Shown here: positions 18,336-31,168 of the stretch, piece by piece
Layout: each line of letters opens with the position of its first letter
Numbering within the stretch: the stretch's first letter is position 1
NCBI GenBank assembly: GCA_009837885.1
Contig: VXSP01000014.1
Span: forward strand, 95,498-159,497
Length of the DNA: 64,000 bases
Direction: 5' to 3'
From: Holophagales bacterium
GTDB lineage: Bacteria; Acidobacteriota; Thermoanaerobaculia; Multivoradales; Multivoraceae
Translations under genes and position numbers: made by a program
Notes under the pieces: generated by a model
Database searches by the model: none
Seen by the model: the letters and a program-made list of their open reading frames with translations, nothing else
Told to the model about the DNA's origin: nothing

Positions 18336-19874
18336 CTAGTACCCGCATGCGCTTCTGATCGCGGCGTCCATACCGTCCGACCCGTCGTCGAAGTCATCAT
18401 GCCGAACACCCCTCAAGTGCAACCCTTCGTGCATGATTGTCAAGGACATCTCGGATGCCGGCGCCTCAAAGAAGACAGGACATATGTAAATCGTGGTCCC
18501 CGGTATGGAGTTCACGTACGCGTCCGGGGGCGGGGGATCGTCGCGGACGCAACGAGGCTGTGACCGTCCAGGCACGATCTGGCCTGCATCCCTCGCGGCC
18601 GTGAGGTCAGCGTAGGCGCTGACGTTCCCGAGCCTGTCCGTGTACACCGAGCACGTCTCCGCCTTGGCTATCGCGTCGGCGACCGCGTTCCTCAGAGACT
18701 CCGGCATCATCGCCTCCGGCCATGACGGCGTCCCGCCGCCTGGAGGCCCTCCACCGTCCCCCGGGGCCGGGGTCTCGGGCGGCGGGTCGGTGTCCGGCGG
18801 TGTCGTACCCTCCGGCTCCTCCGGCGTACCGGGATCTTCGCCCACCACATCCAGGGTCTCGTCCGGCGTGGGGCACTCGATCTCTTCACCGTCAAGCCTG
18901 CACGTCTCATCGTCCTCCGTGTCGGGCGCTCCGAAGGGCTGAGCGATGCTGACCAGGGAGACATCGTTCACGGCCACGGTGAGAGTGTAGTCCCCCGGAC
19001 CGCCGCCGCCGTACGGATAGACGACAACCGTGTGCGTGCCGGCTCCCAAGGCGCCGCTCCACGAATCGTCCGCGCTTCCCCAGTTGTTCGTGCAGGAGCT
19101 GCTCCCCACCCTGCAGTCGAAGTCGCGCGTCAGGCCGGTCAGAGAGACCGATACGCTGGAGCTGGTGCCCAGGGTGAAGGAGTAGGACTGCTGACTCGAT
19201 ACGCCGGTTTCGATGGCCCGCATGCGGAACGACTGCGACCGTTCGCAGCGGCTCGCGGACGCAACGTAGGTGTAGCCCGACGGGCAAGTGGGCTGCGGCG
19301 GGGGCGGCGGCGGCGTCACCGACGTCGGCGTCCTCTCGCCGACGCTCAGCGTCCAACTCCCGGAGCCGCCGCCGTACGGGTACACGCTCACCGTGTGCGT
19401 GCCGGCGGAAAGCGTGCCGCTCCAGGAATCGTCCCTGGTTCCGCCGCGGTTCGTGCAGGAAGAGCTGTTCACCCGGCAGTCGATGTCCTTGTCCATGCCG
19501 GTCAGACTGACGCTGACTTCCGCCGCGGAGTCAAGGCTGAAGTCGTACGACTCTTCGCCCGCGCCGGTTTCCGACACCGTGAACGGCAACCTGTGCGTCG
19601 CTTGCACGGTCACGGTCGGAGGATCGGCCGGCCGTATGGTGCCGGGCGGCGCCGGCGAGATGACCACCGTCGACGTAGGTGGCGGTGGCGGTGGGGAAGG
19701 GTCGACGCAGCGCATGCTGTACGGCCAACCGTAGGGGTTCTCGACGGCCCTGACCCCCCAACCGACAGGACAAGAGGCCGCGTAGCCCGCAAACGTCCCG
19801 TTCTGCCAGCAGCCGTTGCGGTCTCTCGTGAAACTCCGCGCACATGTAGACCTTGCAACGCTGCTCGAAGACAT
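18336..19874 (-). CDS. PPC-domain protein with metzincin-like HExxHxxGxxH motif, N-terminus missing
   Basis: About 512 residues from the first in-frame ATG, which has no ribosome site. Order: a Cys-rich segment, a Pro linker, PPC domain 1 (about 98-180), a second Pro linker, PPC domain 2 (about 225-305), an acidic/Pro/Gly linker, and a C-terminal domain with IYICPVFFEAP, then HEGLHLRGVRH near 482-492. The last matches the zinc-binding motif of metzincins, and a Met about 10 residues on could be a Met-turn. Each PPC domain holds a DxDCRVxxSxC signature. No signal peptide is in frame; the frame upstream runs antisense into metH and should not be counted. It is probably a secreted peptidase truncated by rearrangement. 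Confidence 0.65.
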   Translation of the reverse strand: MSSSSVARSTCARSFTRDRNGCWQNGTFAGYAASCPVGWGVRAVENPYGWPYSMRCVDPSPPPPPPTSTVVISPAPPGTIRPADPPTVTVQATHRLPFTVSETGAGEESYDFSLDSAAEVSVSLTGMDKDIDCRVNSSSCTNRGGTRDDSWSGTLSAGTHTVSVYPYGGGSGSWTLSVGERTPTSVTPPPPPPQPTCPSGYTYVASASRCERSQSFRMRAIETGVSSQQSYSFTLGTSSSVSVSLTGLTRDFDCRVGSSSCTNNWGSADDSWSGALGAGTHTVVVYPYGGGGPGDYTLTVAVNDVSLVSIAQPFGAPDTEDDETCRLDGEEIECPTPDETLDVVGEDPGTPEEPEGTTPPDTDPPPETPAPGDGGGPPGGGTPSWPEAMMPESLRNAVADAIAKAETCSVYTDRLGNVSAYADLTAARDAGQIVPGRSQPRCVRDDPPPPDAYVNSIPGTTIYICPVFFEAPASEMSLTIMHEGLHLRGVRHDDFDDGSDGMDAAIRSACGY

Positions 19875-19951
19875 CCCAGAACGCGGGAGCGGTGCAACTC
19901 TGCGCCTCCGCGCGATCTCTGAAGATGTCAAACCGCCGACATGTTGCTCCC

Positions 19952-23431
<3,480 letters not shown>

Positions 23432-23440
23432 TGCGCCACG

Positions 23441-23830
23441 CTAACGCAACAGCCGCGGCCAGATTCCGGCCGCGACAAGCGCGCCGACCGCGACGCCGAC
23501 GGCGTCGGCGACCAGGTCCATCCACTCCCCGGACCGATAGCCAAGCTGAATCTGGACGACTTCGATCGCCGCGCCGTAGGCCACCGCCGCGGCCGCCGCG
23601 GCCACGACGCCGGCGACCCGGCCGGCACGCGCGAAAGGCCGGCACCAGACCCAGGCCAGCACGGCGAACAGCAGGCCATGGACGATCTGGTCCCACGGCA
23701 GCTCGGCTGCCGCCCGGCGGGTATCGCCGCCGAGCAGACCCGCCAGCCACCGGACACCGCGTTCGAACGTCCCGGCCAGCGCCTCCGCCGGCAGCAGCAG
23801 AAACAACGCGACCACCGCGGCAACGCCCAC
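23441..23830 (-). CDS. VanZ-like small membrane protein
   Basis: About 129 residues from a GTG at 23830. Hydrophobic segments alternate with the VanZ-family sequence PWDQIVHGLLFAVLAW, then AYGAAIEVVQ, then RSGEWMDLVADAVGVAVG. Such proteins are four-helix membrane proteins; the founding member gives low-level teicoplanin resistance by an unclear mechanism. The start is uncertain: the frame is open upstream into the sat/cysC 3' end but offers no good start with a ribosome site. It sits between sat/cysC and metH on the same strand and may simply be carried in that operon. Confidence 0.75.
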   Translation of the reverse strand: MGVAAVVALFLLLPAEALAGTFERGVRWLAGLLGGDTRRAAAELPWDQIVHGLLFAVLAWVWCRPFARAGRVAGVVAAAAAAVAYGAAIEVVQIQLGYRSGEWMDLVADAVGVAVGALVAAGIWPRLLR

Positions 23831-23873
23831 GGAGAGCAGTCGCCAGGTGGGCGCCGGGCGCCGCCGGGAAGAA

Positions 23874-25598
23874 TCAGCGCGGTCCGACGAACCCCTCCTT
23901 CTCCAGGTGAAGGATGACCTGCTGGGCAGCCTCCTCGGCGGTGATGTCCGTCGTGTCGATGACCATGTCCGGATTCTCCGGGATCTCATACGGGTCCGAG
24001 ATGCCGGTGAAGGCGTCGATCAGTCCCGCCCGGGCCTTCGCGTAGAGGCCTTTCACGTCGCGCTCCTCGCAGACCTCGAGCGGCGTCGCCACGTGAACCA
24101 GGATGAACCCGCCTCCGTCCTCGATCATGTCCCGCACATCCTGACGCACGTTCTCGTACGGCGCGATCGGGGCGCAGATGGCGATGCCGCCGTTCTTCGT
24201 GATCTCCGAAGCGACGAAGCCGATGCGGCGGATGTTGATGTCCCGGTGCTCCCGGGAGAACCCCAACTCGGAGGAGAGGTTCGTCCGCACGATGTCGCCG
24301 TCGAGCAGCGTCACCGGGCGGCCGCCGGCCTCCAGGAACTTGACCAGGAGCACGTTGGCGATCGTCGACTTGCCGGCCCCCGAAAGGCCGGTGAAGAACA
24401 CGGTGAAGCCCTGGCTGCTGCGCGCCGGGTGGCTGCGGCGCAGCTCCTGGGCCACTTCCGGAAACGTGAACCACTCCGGGATCGGCAGGCCCCTGCGCAG
24501 CCGGCGGCGGAGGTCGCTGCCCGAGATCGACAGCGTCCGCTCCCCTTCCTTCACGTTGTCGACCGGTTCGTACGAGTCCCGGTCCTCGACGTACACCATC
24601 ATCTGGAAGGGAACCATCCCGACGCCGAGTTCGGCCTCGTGCTCGACCATCAACTCCTGCGCGTCATACGGGCCGTAGAAGGGCTTTCCGTCCGAGTCCA
24701 CGCCCGGTCCGGCATGGTCGCGGCCGACGATCAGGTGGGTGCAACCGTAGTTCCTGCGGATCAGGGCGTGCCAGAGGGCCTCGCGCGGTCCCGCCATCCG
24801 CATGGCGAGAGGCAGAAGGGCCAGCTCCGCGGTGTGGCGCGGATAGTGGCTCAGGACCCTTCGGTAGCAACGAACGCGCGTGTAGTGATCGAGGTCGCCC
24901 GGCTTCGTCATGCCGACGACCGGGTGGATCAGCAGGTTCGCCGCCTGTTCCCGGGCCGCCCGCAGCGTCAGCTCGAAGTGGGCCCGGTGCATCGGGTTGC
25001 GGGTCTGGAAGGCGATCGCCGTCTTCCATCCGAGTTGCGCGAAGCGGCGCCGCAACTGCTGCGGCGTCTTGCGCAATCCGGGGAAGTCGTAGTGCCGCGG
25101 CGGCTGGACCCCTTCGATCCTGCCGCCCACGGAAACGGAGTTCGTCCGCTGGTAGAGATGAGCAACGCCGGGATGGGCCTGGTCGAGTGTCCCGTAAACA
25201 AGCTCCGCTTCCTTGCGCCGGTCGTGCTCCCAGACGTCGTCCACCGTGAGCACCGCGAGCATCAGCCCTTCCAGGTTGCGCAGGACCAGCCGGGACCCCG
25301 CCTCCAGCCCGGCCGCGACCTCCAGCGTCACGTCGAGGGTGATCGGAATCGGCCACAGCGCTCCCGATGGAAGGCGCATCGTCTCGCAGACGCTGTCGAA
25401 AGCGGCGCGGCTCATGAACCCGTCGAGCGGCGCGAAGCCGCCGCACATCAGCAGCTCCAGATCGCAGATCTGGCGCGGCGTCAGGGTCCAGGAGGGCCAC
25501 TCGCGCGATCCCTCCCGCAGTTCGTTCAGGCGTTCCGGGGCGGCGATCAGCGGCCGCGGCGTGCCGCCGCGCCGCGCCCCTCGCGGCTCGGTCATCAT
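23874..25598 (-). CDS. Bifunctional sulfate adenylyltransferase / adenylylsulfate kinase
   Basis: A 574-residue fusion. The N-terminal 390 residues are ATP sulfurylase: QTRNPMHRAH (ATP-phosphate binding), then GRDHAGPG. The C-terminal part is APS kinase: Walker A GLSGAGKST near residue 400, DGDIVRTNL, FSREHRDINIRRIG and KGLYAKARAG. Together they turn sulfate and ATP into PAPS for assimilation or sulfotransfer. The start is one of two adjacent ATGs (25598 or 25595), preceded by GGAG. The frame continues upstream but overlaps the divergent carboxylase gene. Position before metH suggests shared control of sulfur amino acid supply (inference). Confidence 0.93.
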   Translation of the reverse strand: MMTEPRGARRGGTPRPLIAAPERLNELREGSREWPSWTLTPRQICDLELLMCGGFAPLDGFMSRAAFDSVCETMRLPSGALWPIPITLDVTLEVAAGLEAGSRLVLRNLEGLMLAVLTVDDVWEHDRRKEAELVYGTLDQAHPGVAHLYQRTNSVSVGGRIEGVQPPRHYDFPGLRKTPQQLRRRFAQLGWKTAIAFQTRNPMHRAHFELTLRAAREQAANLLIHPVVGMTKPGDLDHYTRVRCYRRVLSHYPRHTAELALLPLAMRMAGPREALWHALIRRNYGCTHLIVGRDHAGPGVDSDGKPFYGPYDAQELMVEHEAELGVGMVPFQMMVYVEDRDSYEPVDNVKEGERTLSISGSDLRRRLRRGLPIPEWFTFPEVAQELRRSHPARSSQGFTVFFTGLSGAGKSTIANVLLVKFLEAGGRPVTLLDGDIVRTNLSSELGFSREHRDINIRRIGFVASEITKNGGIAICAPIAPYENVRQDVRDMIEDGGGFILVHVATPLEVCEERDVKGLYAKARAGLIDAFTGISDPYEIPENPDMVIDTTDITAEEAAQQVILHLEKEGFVGPR

Positions 25599-25714
25599 CT
25601 GCTCCGTCGACGTCGTCGTAGTGCGGCCAAGCAGCGCCGGCCGGCCGCGCAGTCTACCAGTAGGCTTCGGCTCGCTCAGGCGGACTCGGATGTGCGATGG
25701 ACCGGGGAGGAGCC

Positions 25715-27265
25715 ATGGTCTGGGAGCGAGAGATCGAGGAACTGAGGCGGCGCCGCGAGTTCGCCCGGCAGATGGGCGGCGAAGCCGGCATCGCGGAGCA
25801 GCACCGGCGCGGCAAGCTGACAATCCGGGAACGTCTCGACCTGTTCACCGACGAGGGTTCGTTCCAGGAGATCGGCGAGCTCGCCGGAGTGGCCAGCTAC
25901 GACGGCAACGAGCTCCAGGACGTACGGCCCTCGAACCGGGTCATCGGGCTCGCCCGCCTGAACGGCCGCCGCGCGGTCCTGAACGGCGGCGACTTCACCG
26001 TGCGCGGCGGCGCCTCCGACGCCTCGATCGGCGACAAGAGCGGCCACGCCCAGAAGCTGGCGCTCGGCTGGCGCCTGCCGTACGTGCGGCTGCTCGACTC
26101 CACCGGCGGCAGCGTCAAGACCTTCGAGAAGATCGGGCGCACCTACATCCCGACCAATCCGGCCACGCCCGGCATCGAGGACCTGCTCTGCAGGGTGCCG
26201 GTCGTCGCCGCCGTGCTCGGTTCGGTGGCCGGGCTGCCGGCGGTCGAGGCGTGCCTCGCCCACTTCAACGTGATGGTCAGGGGCACGAGCCAGGTGTTCC
26301 CGGGCGGTCCTCCGGTCGTCAAGGCCGCGCTCGGCATCGACATCACGAAGGAGGATCTCGGCGACGAGCGCACGCAGGTGTTCGGCAGCGGCGTGATCGA
26401 CAATCTCGCCGACTCCGAGGAAGAGGCGTTCCTGATGCTCAAGCAGTTCCTCGGCTACCTGCCCGACAGCGTCTGGCAGATGCCGCCCCGCGGCGAAACC
26501 CACGACGACCCGGAGCGCCGCGAGCCGTCGCTCCTGTCCGCCATCCCGCGCGAGAAGAACAAGGCCTACGACCCGAGAGCGATCCTCGACGCCGTGCTCG
26601 ACCGCGACTCCTTCTTCGAGATCACGCCGCACTACGGGCGCTCCCGCATCGTCGGACTCGCCCGCGTCAACGGCTATCCGGTCGGCACGATGATCAACAA
26701 CCCGAGTCATCTCGGCGGCTCGATGAACGTCGCCGCCGGCACCAAGGTGATCCGCTTCCTGCAGCTCTGCGACACCTTCCACCTGCCGATGGTCTACTTC
26801 GCCGACGAGCCCGGTTTCATGGTCGGCCCCGAGCAGCAACGCCAGGGCATCGTCCGCGCCGGCGCCAAGATGCTCTGCGCGACGCTTCGCACCCGCGTGC
26901 CGTGGCTCACGATCGTCATCCGCCAGCTCTACGGCGTTGCCGGCCAGTGCCACGACCGCCCGAGCGGCATGTTCCGGCGCGTGGCCTGGCCGTCCGGCCA
27001 CTGGGGGTCGATGCACATCTCCGGCGGCGTGACCGCCGCCTACCGGCGCATCATCCGGGAGTCCGACGACCCCGCGGCCAAGCAGAAGGAGATCGAGGAC
27101 CGCCTGGAGGCCCTGGCGTCGCCGTTCCGCACCGCCGAGGCGTTCAACATCGAGGAGATCATCGATCCCCGCGAGAGCCGGCCGATGGTCTGCGACTTCA
27201 TCGACACCGCCCAGGCGGTTCTCGAGGCGCAGCTCGGACCGAGTCCGACGCCCTACATGCCGTAG
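25715..27265 (+). CDS. Acyl-CoA carboxylase, carboxyltransferase (beta) subunit
   Basis: About 516 residues of the biotin-dependent carboxyltransferase family (propionyl-/acetyl-/methylcrotonyl-CoA carboxylases): GKLTIRERLDLFTDEGSF, VLNGGDFTVRGGA, DSTGGSV, and a C-terminal half with GRSRIVGLARVNGYPVG and NPSHLGGSMNVAAGTK. It would move the carboxyl group from biotin to an acyl-CoA. A biotin carboxylase and a biotin carrier protein lie at 57-59 kb in this window, possible partners but not linked. The ATG at 25715 follows GGAGGAG by a few bases and is preferred over the ATG at 25697. Acyl specificity cannot be read. Confidence 0.9.
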   Translation: MVWEREIEELRRRREFARQMGGEAGIAEQHRRGKLTIRERLDLFTDEGSFQEIGELAGVASYDGNELQDVRPSNRVIGLARLNGRRAVLNGGDFTVRGGASDASIGDKSGHAQKLALGWRLPYVRLLDSTGGSVKTFEKIGRTYIPTNPATPGIEDLLCRVPVVAAVLGSVAGLPAVEACLAHFNVMVRGTSQVFPGGPPVVKAALGIDITKEDLGDERTQVFGSGVIDNLADSEEEAFLMLKQFLGYLPDSVWQMPPRGETHDDPERREPSLLSAIPREKNKAYDPRAILDAVLDRDSFFEITPHYGRSRIVGLARVNGYPVGTMINNPSHLGGSMNVAAGTKVIRFLQLCDTFHLPMVYFADEPGFMVGPEQQRQGIVRAGAKMLCATLRTRVPWLTIVIRQLYGVAGQCHDRPSGMFRRVAWPSGHWGSMHISGGVTAAYRRIIRESDDPAAKQKEIEDRLEALASPFRTAEAFNIEEIIDPRESRPMVCDFIDTAQAVLEAQLGPSPTPYMP

Positions 27266-27280
27266 CCGCGCAGCACCCCT

Positions 27281-27940
27281 GTGGCATTCGTGTCAATCGT
27301 CCTGATGCAGAAGCTCGGCCCGGCCATCCGTCACGGCAGATCTGCGTTGAAGGTCGCTCTAGCCACACTCCTTCTTGGGACGGCGTGCCACTACGTGGAC
27401 CCGCAGTGCATGGCCGCCGACCTCGGCATCAGCGGCAGGCGAGCGCATGACTGGGTGCTCGTGCTGCGCATGAACCTGCCCTACAAGCGCTACACGGAGT
27501 CCATCGTCCTTGACGTCAACGGAGCGGGTGGAGTCGTCTACACGGAGTTGAACCTTGGCGACACGACGACTTGCCGGCGCATGAACGAGGACGAGATGCA
27601 AGGCCTGGCCCGGTTCTGGTCCAGCGAGACGCTCGGAATGTCCATGCCGCGGTGCGGTTCTGGCTACGTCTTCCACCAAAGAGGTGACCGCCGCGCCTGC
27701 CGAGAGAGCTGGCCGGGCTTGGCGGATCGCTCGCTTACCTTCCGACCCTACGCCAGCTTCGAATACGACCGGCCGAACGAAGAGAGGATCGTCTTCGCCT
27801 GGGACCTGGAGTCCCCGCTCCCGGAGGATCTTGAACGGGCCTTCACCGGCACCTTGGGCCTGCTGTGCGCCGAGGGTCGGAGGCTGACCCGAAACCTCCG
27901 GCGCAGCATGCCGGAGTTGGCGGCCAAAGCGGGCTGCTAA
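27281..27940 (+). CDS. Hypothetical lipoprotein-like protein
   Basis: A 219-residue protein that I do not recognise. The N-terminus has a hydrophobic segment ending LLLGTACH, which resembles a weak lipobox with a Cys near residue 36. The mature part has several Cys (DPQCMAAD, TTTCRRM, MPRCGSG, RRACRES) and WDLESPLPEDL, suggesting a disulfide-containing periplasmic protein. The start is a GTG at 27281 or an ATG at 27305, neither with a good ribosome site. It follows the carboxylase by 15 bp and converges on gmd, with 7 bp between the stops. Confidence 0.6.
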   Translation: MAFVSIVLMQKLGPAIRHGRSALKVALATLLLGTACHYVDPQCMAADLGISGRRAHDWVLVLRMNLPYKRYTESIVLDVNGAGGVVYTELNLGDTTTCRRMNEDEMQGLARFWSSETLGMSMPRCGSGYVFHQRGDRRACRESWPGLADRSLTFRPYASFEYDRPNEERIVFAWDLESPLPEDLERAFTGTLGLLCAEGRRLTRNLRRSMPELAAKAGC

Positions 27941-27947
27941 CGGCGCG

Positions 27948-29009
27948 TCAACCGCATCCGACGGCTTCGAGATCCGCGTCGACCATCATCTCGACCAGTT
28001 GACGGAAAGCGACACGCGGACGCCAACCGAGACGTTCCCTCGCCAGACTCGCGTCGCCGCGCAGCGCGGGGACCTCGGCCTTGCGGAAGTGCCGGGGATC
28101 GACCGTGACCAGGATCCGGCCATCCTCCGCCACGCCCTGTTCCTCGGCTCCCTCGCCACGCCAGGTCAGAGGCATCCCGGCGCGGGCGAAGGCGATCTCG
28201 CAGAACGCGCGGACGCTGTGGGTCTCGCCGGTGGCGATGACGTAGTCCTCGGGTTGCTCCGCGCGGAGCATCAGGCGCATGGCCTCCACGTAGTCGCCGG
28301 CGAAGCCCCAGTCGCGGCGCGAGTCCAGGTTGCCGAGCTGCAGAGCATCCTGCAGACCCGCCCGGATCCGGGCCGCGGCCAGTGTGATCTTGCGGGTGAC
28401 GAAGTTCTCGCCCCGCCGCGGCGACTCGTGATTGAACAGGATGCCGTTCACGGCGAACAGGCCATAGGCCTCGCGGTAGTTCCGGGTGATGTGGAACCCG
28501 TAGGCCTTGGCCGCGGCGTAGGGACTGCGCGGATAGAAGCGCGTCGTCTCGCGCTGAGGCGACTCCTCCACCAGGCCGTAGATTTCGGATGAGGACGCCT
28601 GGTAGAAGCGCGCCTCGGGCGCCTGCCGCCGGGCCGCCTCGAGCATGTGCAGGACGCCCAGGCCGGTGACCTCGCTGGTGGCCCCCGGCAGCTCGAACGA
28701 GACCTGGACGTGGGACTGCGCGCCAAGGTTGTAGATCTCGTGGGGTCTCGCTTCGGCGACGGCCCGGTGCAGGGACGAGGCGTCGGTGAGATCGCCGGCG
28801 ATCAGGCGGAGCCGCCGTCCGGAACCGCCGCGGCCGTCCAGCAGATGGTCGATCCGCCGCGTGCCGCCGGTCCGCGCTACAGGCCGCACCAAGCCCCAGA
28901 CGTCCCGGCCTTCCTCGAGCAACTGCTCTGCGAGATAGGAACCGTCCTGACCGGTCACGCCGGTGACGAGGGCCCGCCGGGCACCGACGGCGGCGCTGTC
29001 CCCGCTCAA
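27948..29009 (-). CDS. gmd: GDP-mannose 4,6-dehydratase
   Basis: A 353-residue short-chain dehydrogenase/reductase. It has the NADP-binding [16 protein letters not shown] at the N-terminus, the catalytic SSSEIYG, the YxxxK motif in [10 protein letters not shown], and the GMD signatures [15 protein letters not shown] and [17 protein letters not shown]. It converts GDP-mannose to GDP-4-keto-6-deoxymannose, the precursor of GDP-fucose or GDP-rhamnose for surface glycans. The start is a TTG that overlaps the ribBA stop (TTGA). No GDP-fucose synthase is in the window. Confidence 0.93.
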   Translation of the reverse strand: MSGDSAAVGARRALVTGVTGQDGSYLAEQLLEEGRDVWGLVRPVARTGGTRRIDHLLDGRGGSGRRLRLIAGDLTDASSLHRAVAEARPHEIYNLGAQSHVQVSFELPGATSEVTGLGVLHMLEAARRQAPEARFYQASSSEIYGLVEESPQRETTRFYPRSPYAAAKAYGFHITRNYREAYGLFAVNGILFNHESPRRGENFVTRKITLAAARIRAGLQDALQLGNLDSRRDWGFAGDYVEAMRLMLRAEQPEDYVIATGETHSVRAFCEIAFARAGMPLTWRGEGAEEQGVAEDGRILVTVDPRHFRKAEVPALRGDASLARERLGWRPRVAFRQLVEMMVDADLEAVGCG

Positions 29010-30238
29010 ACCAGCTTCAGCAGATGGCCCATCTTGTCCCGCTTGACGCGCAGGTACTCGCGGTTCGACTCGGTCGGCTCGATCTCGATCGGCACGCGTT
29101 CGACGATCTCCAGGCCGTAGCCGGAGAGGGCGATGTACTTGGTCGGGTTGTTCGTCATCAGTCGCATCCGCCGAACGCCGATATCGCGGAGAATCTGCGC
29201 GCCGATGCCGTAGTTGCGGAGGTCGGCCTTGAACCCGAGCTTGTGGTTCGCCTCGACGGTGTCGTGCCCCTCGTCCTGCAGATCGTAGGCGCGCAGCTTG
29301 TTGAACAGGCCGATGCCCCGCCCCTCCTGCAGCAGGTAGAGCACGACGCCCTCTCCCTCCTCGGCGATCGTGGAGAGGGCATGGTAGAGCTGGACGCCGC
29401 AGTCGCAGCGCTCGGAGCCGAAGACATCGCCCGTCAGGCACTGGCTGTGAACCCGTACCAGCACGTCCTTGTCCGGCTTCGGCTCGCCCATCACCAGAGC
29501 GACATGCTCCTCGCCGGTGAGTTCAGCGTGGTAGGCGTAGGCCCTCATCGGACCGTAGTGCGTCGGCATGGTCGGGGAGGCGATCAGTCTGACCAGGCTC
29601 TCGTGCTTCAGCCGGTAGCGGATCAGGTCCGACACCGTGATCATCGGCAGGTTGTGCAGGCGGCTGTACTCGACGAGGTCCGGCACCCGTGCCATCGTTC
29701 CGTCCTCGTTCATGATCTCGCAGATCACGCCCGCCGGCGACAGCCCAGCCAGCGTCGCCAGGTCGACCGAGGCCTCGGTCTGTCCGGCTCGCTTCAGCAC
29801 GCCGCCGCGCTTGGCGCGAAGCGGGAAGACATGGCCCGGCCGCAGCAGGTCCCGCGGCTGGGTGGCGGGGTCGATCGCGGTCGCGATCGTCGCCGCCCGG
29901 TCGGCCGCGGAGATGCCGGTCGTGACCTTGCCGCGGGCCTCGATCGACACCGTGAACGCGGTCTCGAAGGGCGCGGTGTTGTCCCGGACCATCAGCGGCA
30001 GGTCGAGCTCGTCGCAGCGATCCTCGGTCATCGCCAGACAGATCAGTCCACGGCCGTGCGTGGCCATGAAGTTGATCGCGTCGGCGGTCACCTTCTCCGC
30101 CGCGATGGCCAGATCGCCCTCGTTCTCCCGATCCTCGTCGTCGACGATGATCACCTGTCCGCCGTCGCGGAAGATCTCGACCGCTTCCTCGATCGGGGTG
30201 AAGAGGGACGGCTCCCGCTCGTTGACTCGCTCCGTCAT
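29006..30238 (-). CDS. ribBA: 3,4-dihydroxy-2-butanone-4-phosphate synthase / GTP cyclohydrolase II
   Basis: A 410-residue bifunctional riboflavin enzyme. Residues about 1-205 are DHBP synthase: [22 protein letters not shown], then RPGHVFPL. Residues about 210-410 are GTP cyclohydrolase II: the zinc-binding [18 protein letters not shown], then [11 protein letters not shown] and RLMTNNPTK. It supplies both substrates of lumazine synthase. It has no Shine-Dalgarno; TACGAT lies 7 nt before the ATG. No FMN riboswitch is visible in the 38-bp upstream gap. gmd starts inside its stop codon. Confidence 0.96.
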   Translation of the reverse strand: MTERVNEREPSLFTPIEEAVEIFRDGGQVIIVDDEDRENEGDLAIAAEKVTADAINFMATHGRGLICLAMTEDRCDELDLPLMVRDNTAPFETAFTVSIEARGKVTTGISAADRAATIATAIDPATQPRDLLRPGHVFPLRAKRGGVLKRAGQTEASVDLATLAGLSPAGVICEIMNEDGTMARVPDLVEYSRLHNLPMITVSDLIRYRLKHESLVRLIASPTMPTHYGPMRAYAYHAELTGEEHVALVMGEPKPDKDVLVRVHSQCLTGDVFGSERCDCGVQLYHALSTIAEEGEGVVLYLLQEGRGIGLFNKLRAYDLQDEGHDTVEANHKLGFKADLRNYGIGAQILRDIGVRRMRLMTNNPTKYIALSGYGLEIVERVPIEIEPTESNREYLRVKRDKMGHLLKLV

Positions 30239-30245
30239 GGTGCCG

Positions 30246-30251
30246 ATCGTA
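30246..30251 (-). promoter_or_regulatory. Candidate -10 element (TACGAT), leaderless ribBA
   Basis: On the minus strand TACGAT (TANNNT) ends 7 nt before the ribBA ATG. It lies in the 38-bp gap after nadK, suggesting ribBA has its own promoter in addition to read-through. Confidence 0.4.
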
Positions 30252-30276
30252 CCAGCGTGAGGCGCAATCGCGGGCG

Positions 30277-31083
30277 TTACTCGCCCCAGCGGAGCTTGCT
30301 GCGCAGGGCGTCGTAGTGGGTCTGGCCAGAGGCGCGAGCGAGCAGCGCCTTCGACTCGGAGGCGGTCACGACCACCCGGTCGCCGCCATGGAGCCGGGCC
30401 CCCTCCTGGCCGTCCAGCGTGAGATAGACCTCCTCGTCCATGCTGCCGAGGGTCATCGCGATCGTGCTCCGCTCCGGCACGACGATCGGCCGCATCGAGA
30501 GGGTGTGGGGCGAAATCGGGGTCAGCAACGCGACTGGCAGCGTCGGGTAGAGGATCGGCCCTCCGGCCGACAGGCTGTACGCCGTCGAGCCGGTCGGCGT
30601 CGAGACGATCAGGCCGTCCGCCCGGTAGCGGGCCACCGGATCACCATCGATCTCGACCGACAGATCGATCATCCGGGCCAGGGCGCTCTTGTGCACGACC
30701 GCGTCGTTGAGGGCGCGGTAGCGCCGCCCGCCGCCCGCCGCGTGCCGCAGCTCGACGTCCAGGAGCAGCCTCTCCTCGACCTCGAACCGTCCCTCGAGGA
30801 TCGCCCCGAGATTCGCGTACAGGCGATCGAGACCGATCTCGGCCAGGTAACCGAGGCTGCCGAGATTGACGCCCACGATCGGCACCCCCGGCCGGCTGCG
30901 CGCCACCGAGAGCAGCGTGCCGTCGCCGCCGAGGACGACGATCAGCCCCAGGCCCGGCGCGTCGACGTCGCCTATGGTCGTGCCGCGCTCGCGAAGCCAG
31001 CTCTCGACGTCGGCGGCGGTGGCGGCCGCCTGCTCGCTGTCCGGCTTGGCGACGACCGCCACTTCCTGGATCAGGGCCCGCAT
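30277..31083 (-). CDS. nadK: NAD kinase
   Basis: A 268-residue NAD kinase that phosphorylates NAD to NADP. The motif [11 protein letters not shown] (near residue 52) binds the phosphates. Further family signatures are [13 protein letters not shown], the ALNDAVVHK helix, [22 protein letters not shown], and a C-terminal part with [13 protein letters not shown]. The ATG follows a weak GGTGAAG. It lies 85 bp downstream of tlyA on the same strand, an arrangement seen in many bacteria (ispA/tlyA/nadK). Confidence 0.96.
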   Translation of the reverse strand: MRALIQEVAVVAKPDSEQAAATAADVESWLRERGTTIGDVDAPGLGLIVVLGGDGTLLSVARSRPGVPIVGVNLGSLGYLAEIGLDRLYANLGAILEGRFEVEERLLLDVELRHAAGGGRRYRALNDAVVHKSALARMIDLSVEIDGDPVARYRADGLIVSTPTGSTAYSLSAGGPILYPTLPVALLTPISPHTLSMRPIVVPERSTIAMTLGSMDEEVYLTLDGQEGARLHGGDRVVVTASESKALLARASGQTHYDALRSKLRWGE

Positions 31084-31168
31084 ACTTCACCGATGTCCTG
31101 CCGCGGCCCCGGATCCGCTCCACGCCCTCGCTACGGACCTCGGGGGAGCATGCGGGTTGGTCACGACC

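Noticed and set aside
13639..19951. Transposon or integrative element
   Set aside because: No transposase, integrase, terminal inverted repeats or att-like sites are visible; the flanks are gene duplications instead.
23432..23440. Cobalamin riboswitch before metH
   Set aside because: Nine bases separate vanZ from metH and no conserved B12-box is seen in the upstream genes.
30239..30276. FMN riboswitch before ribBA
   Set aside because: The gap is only 38 bp and is explained by a -10 element; an FMN aptamer needs over 100 nt.
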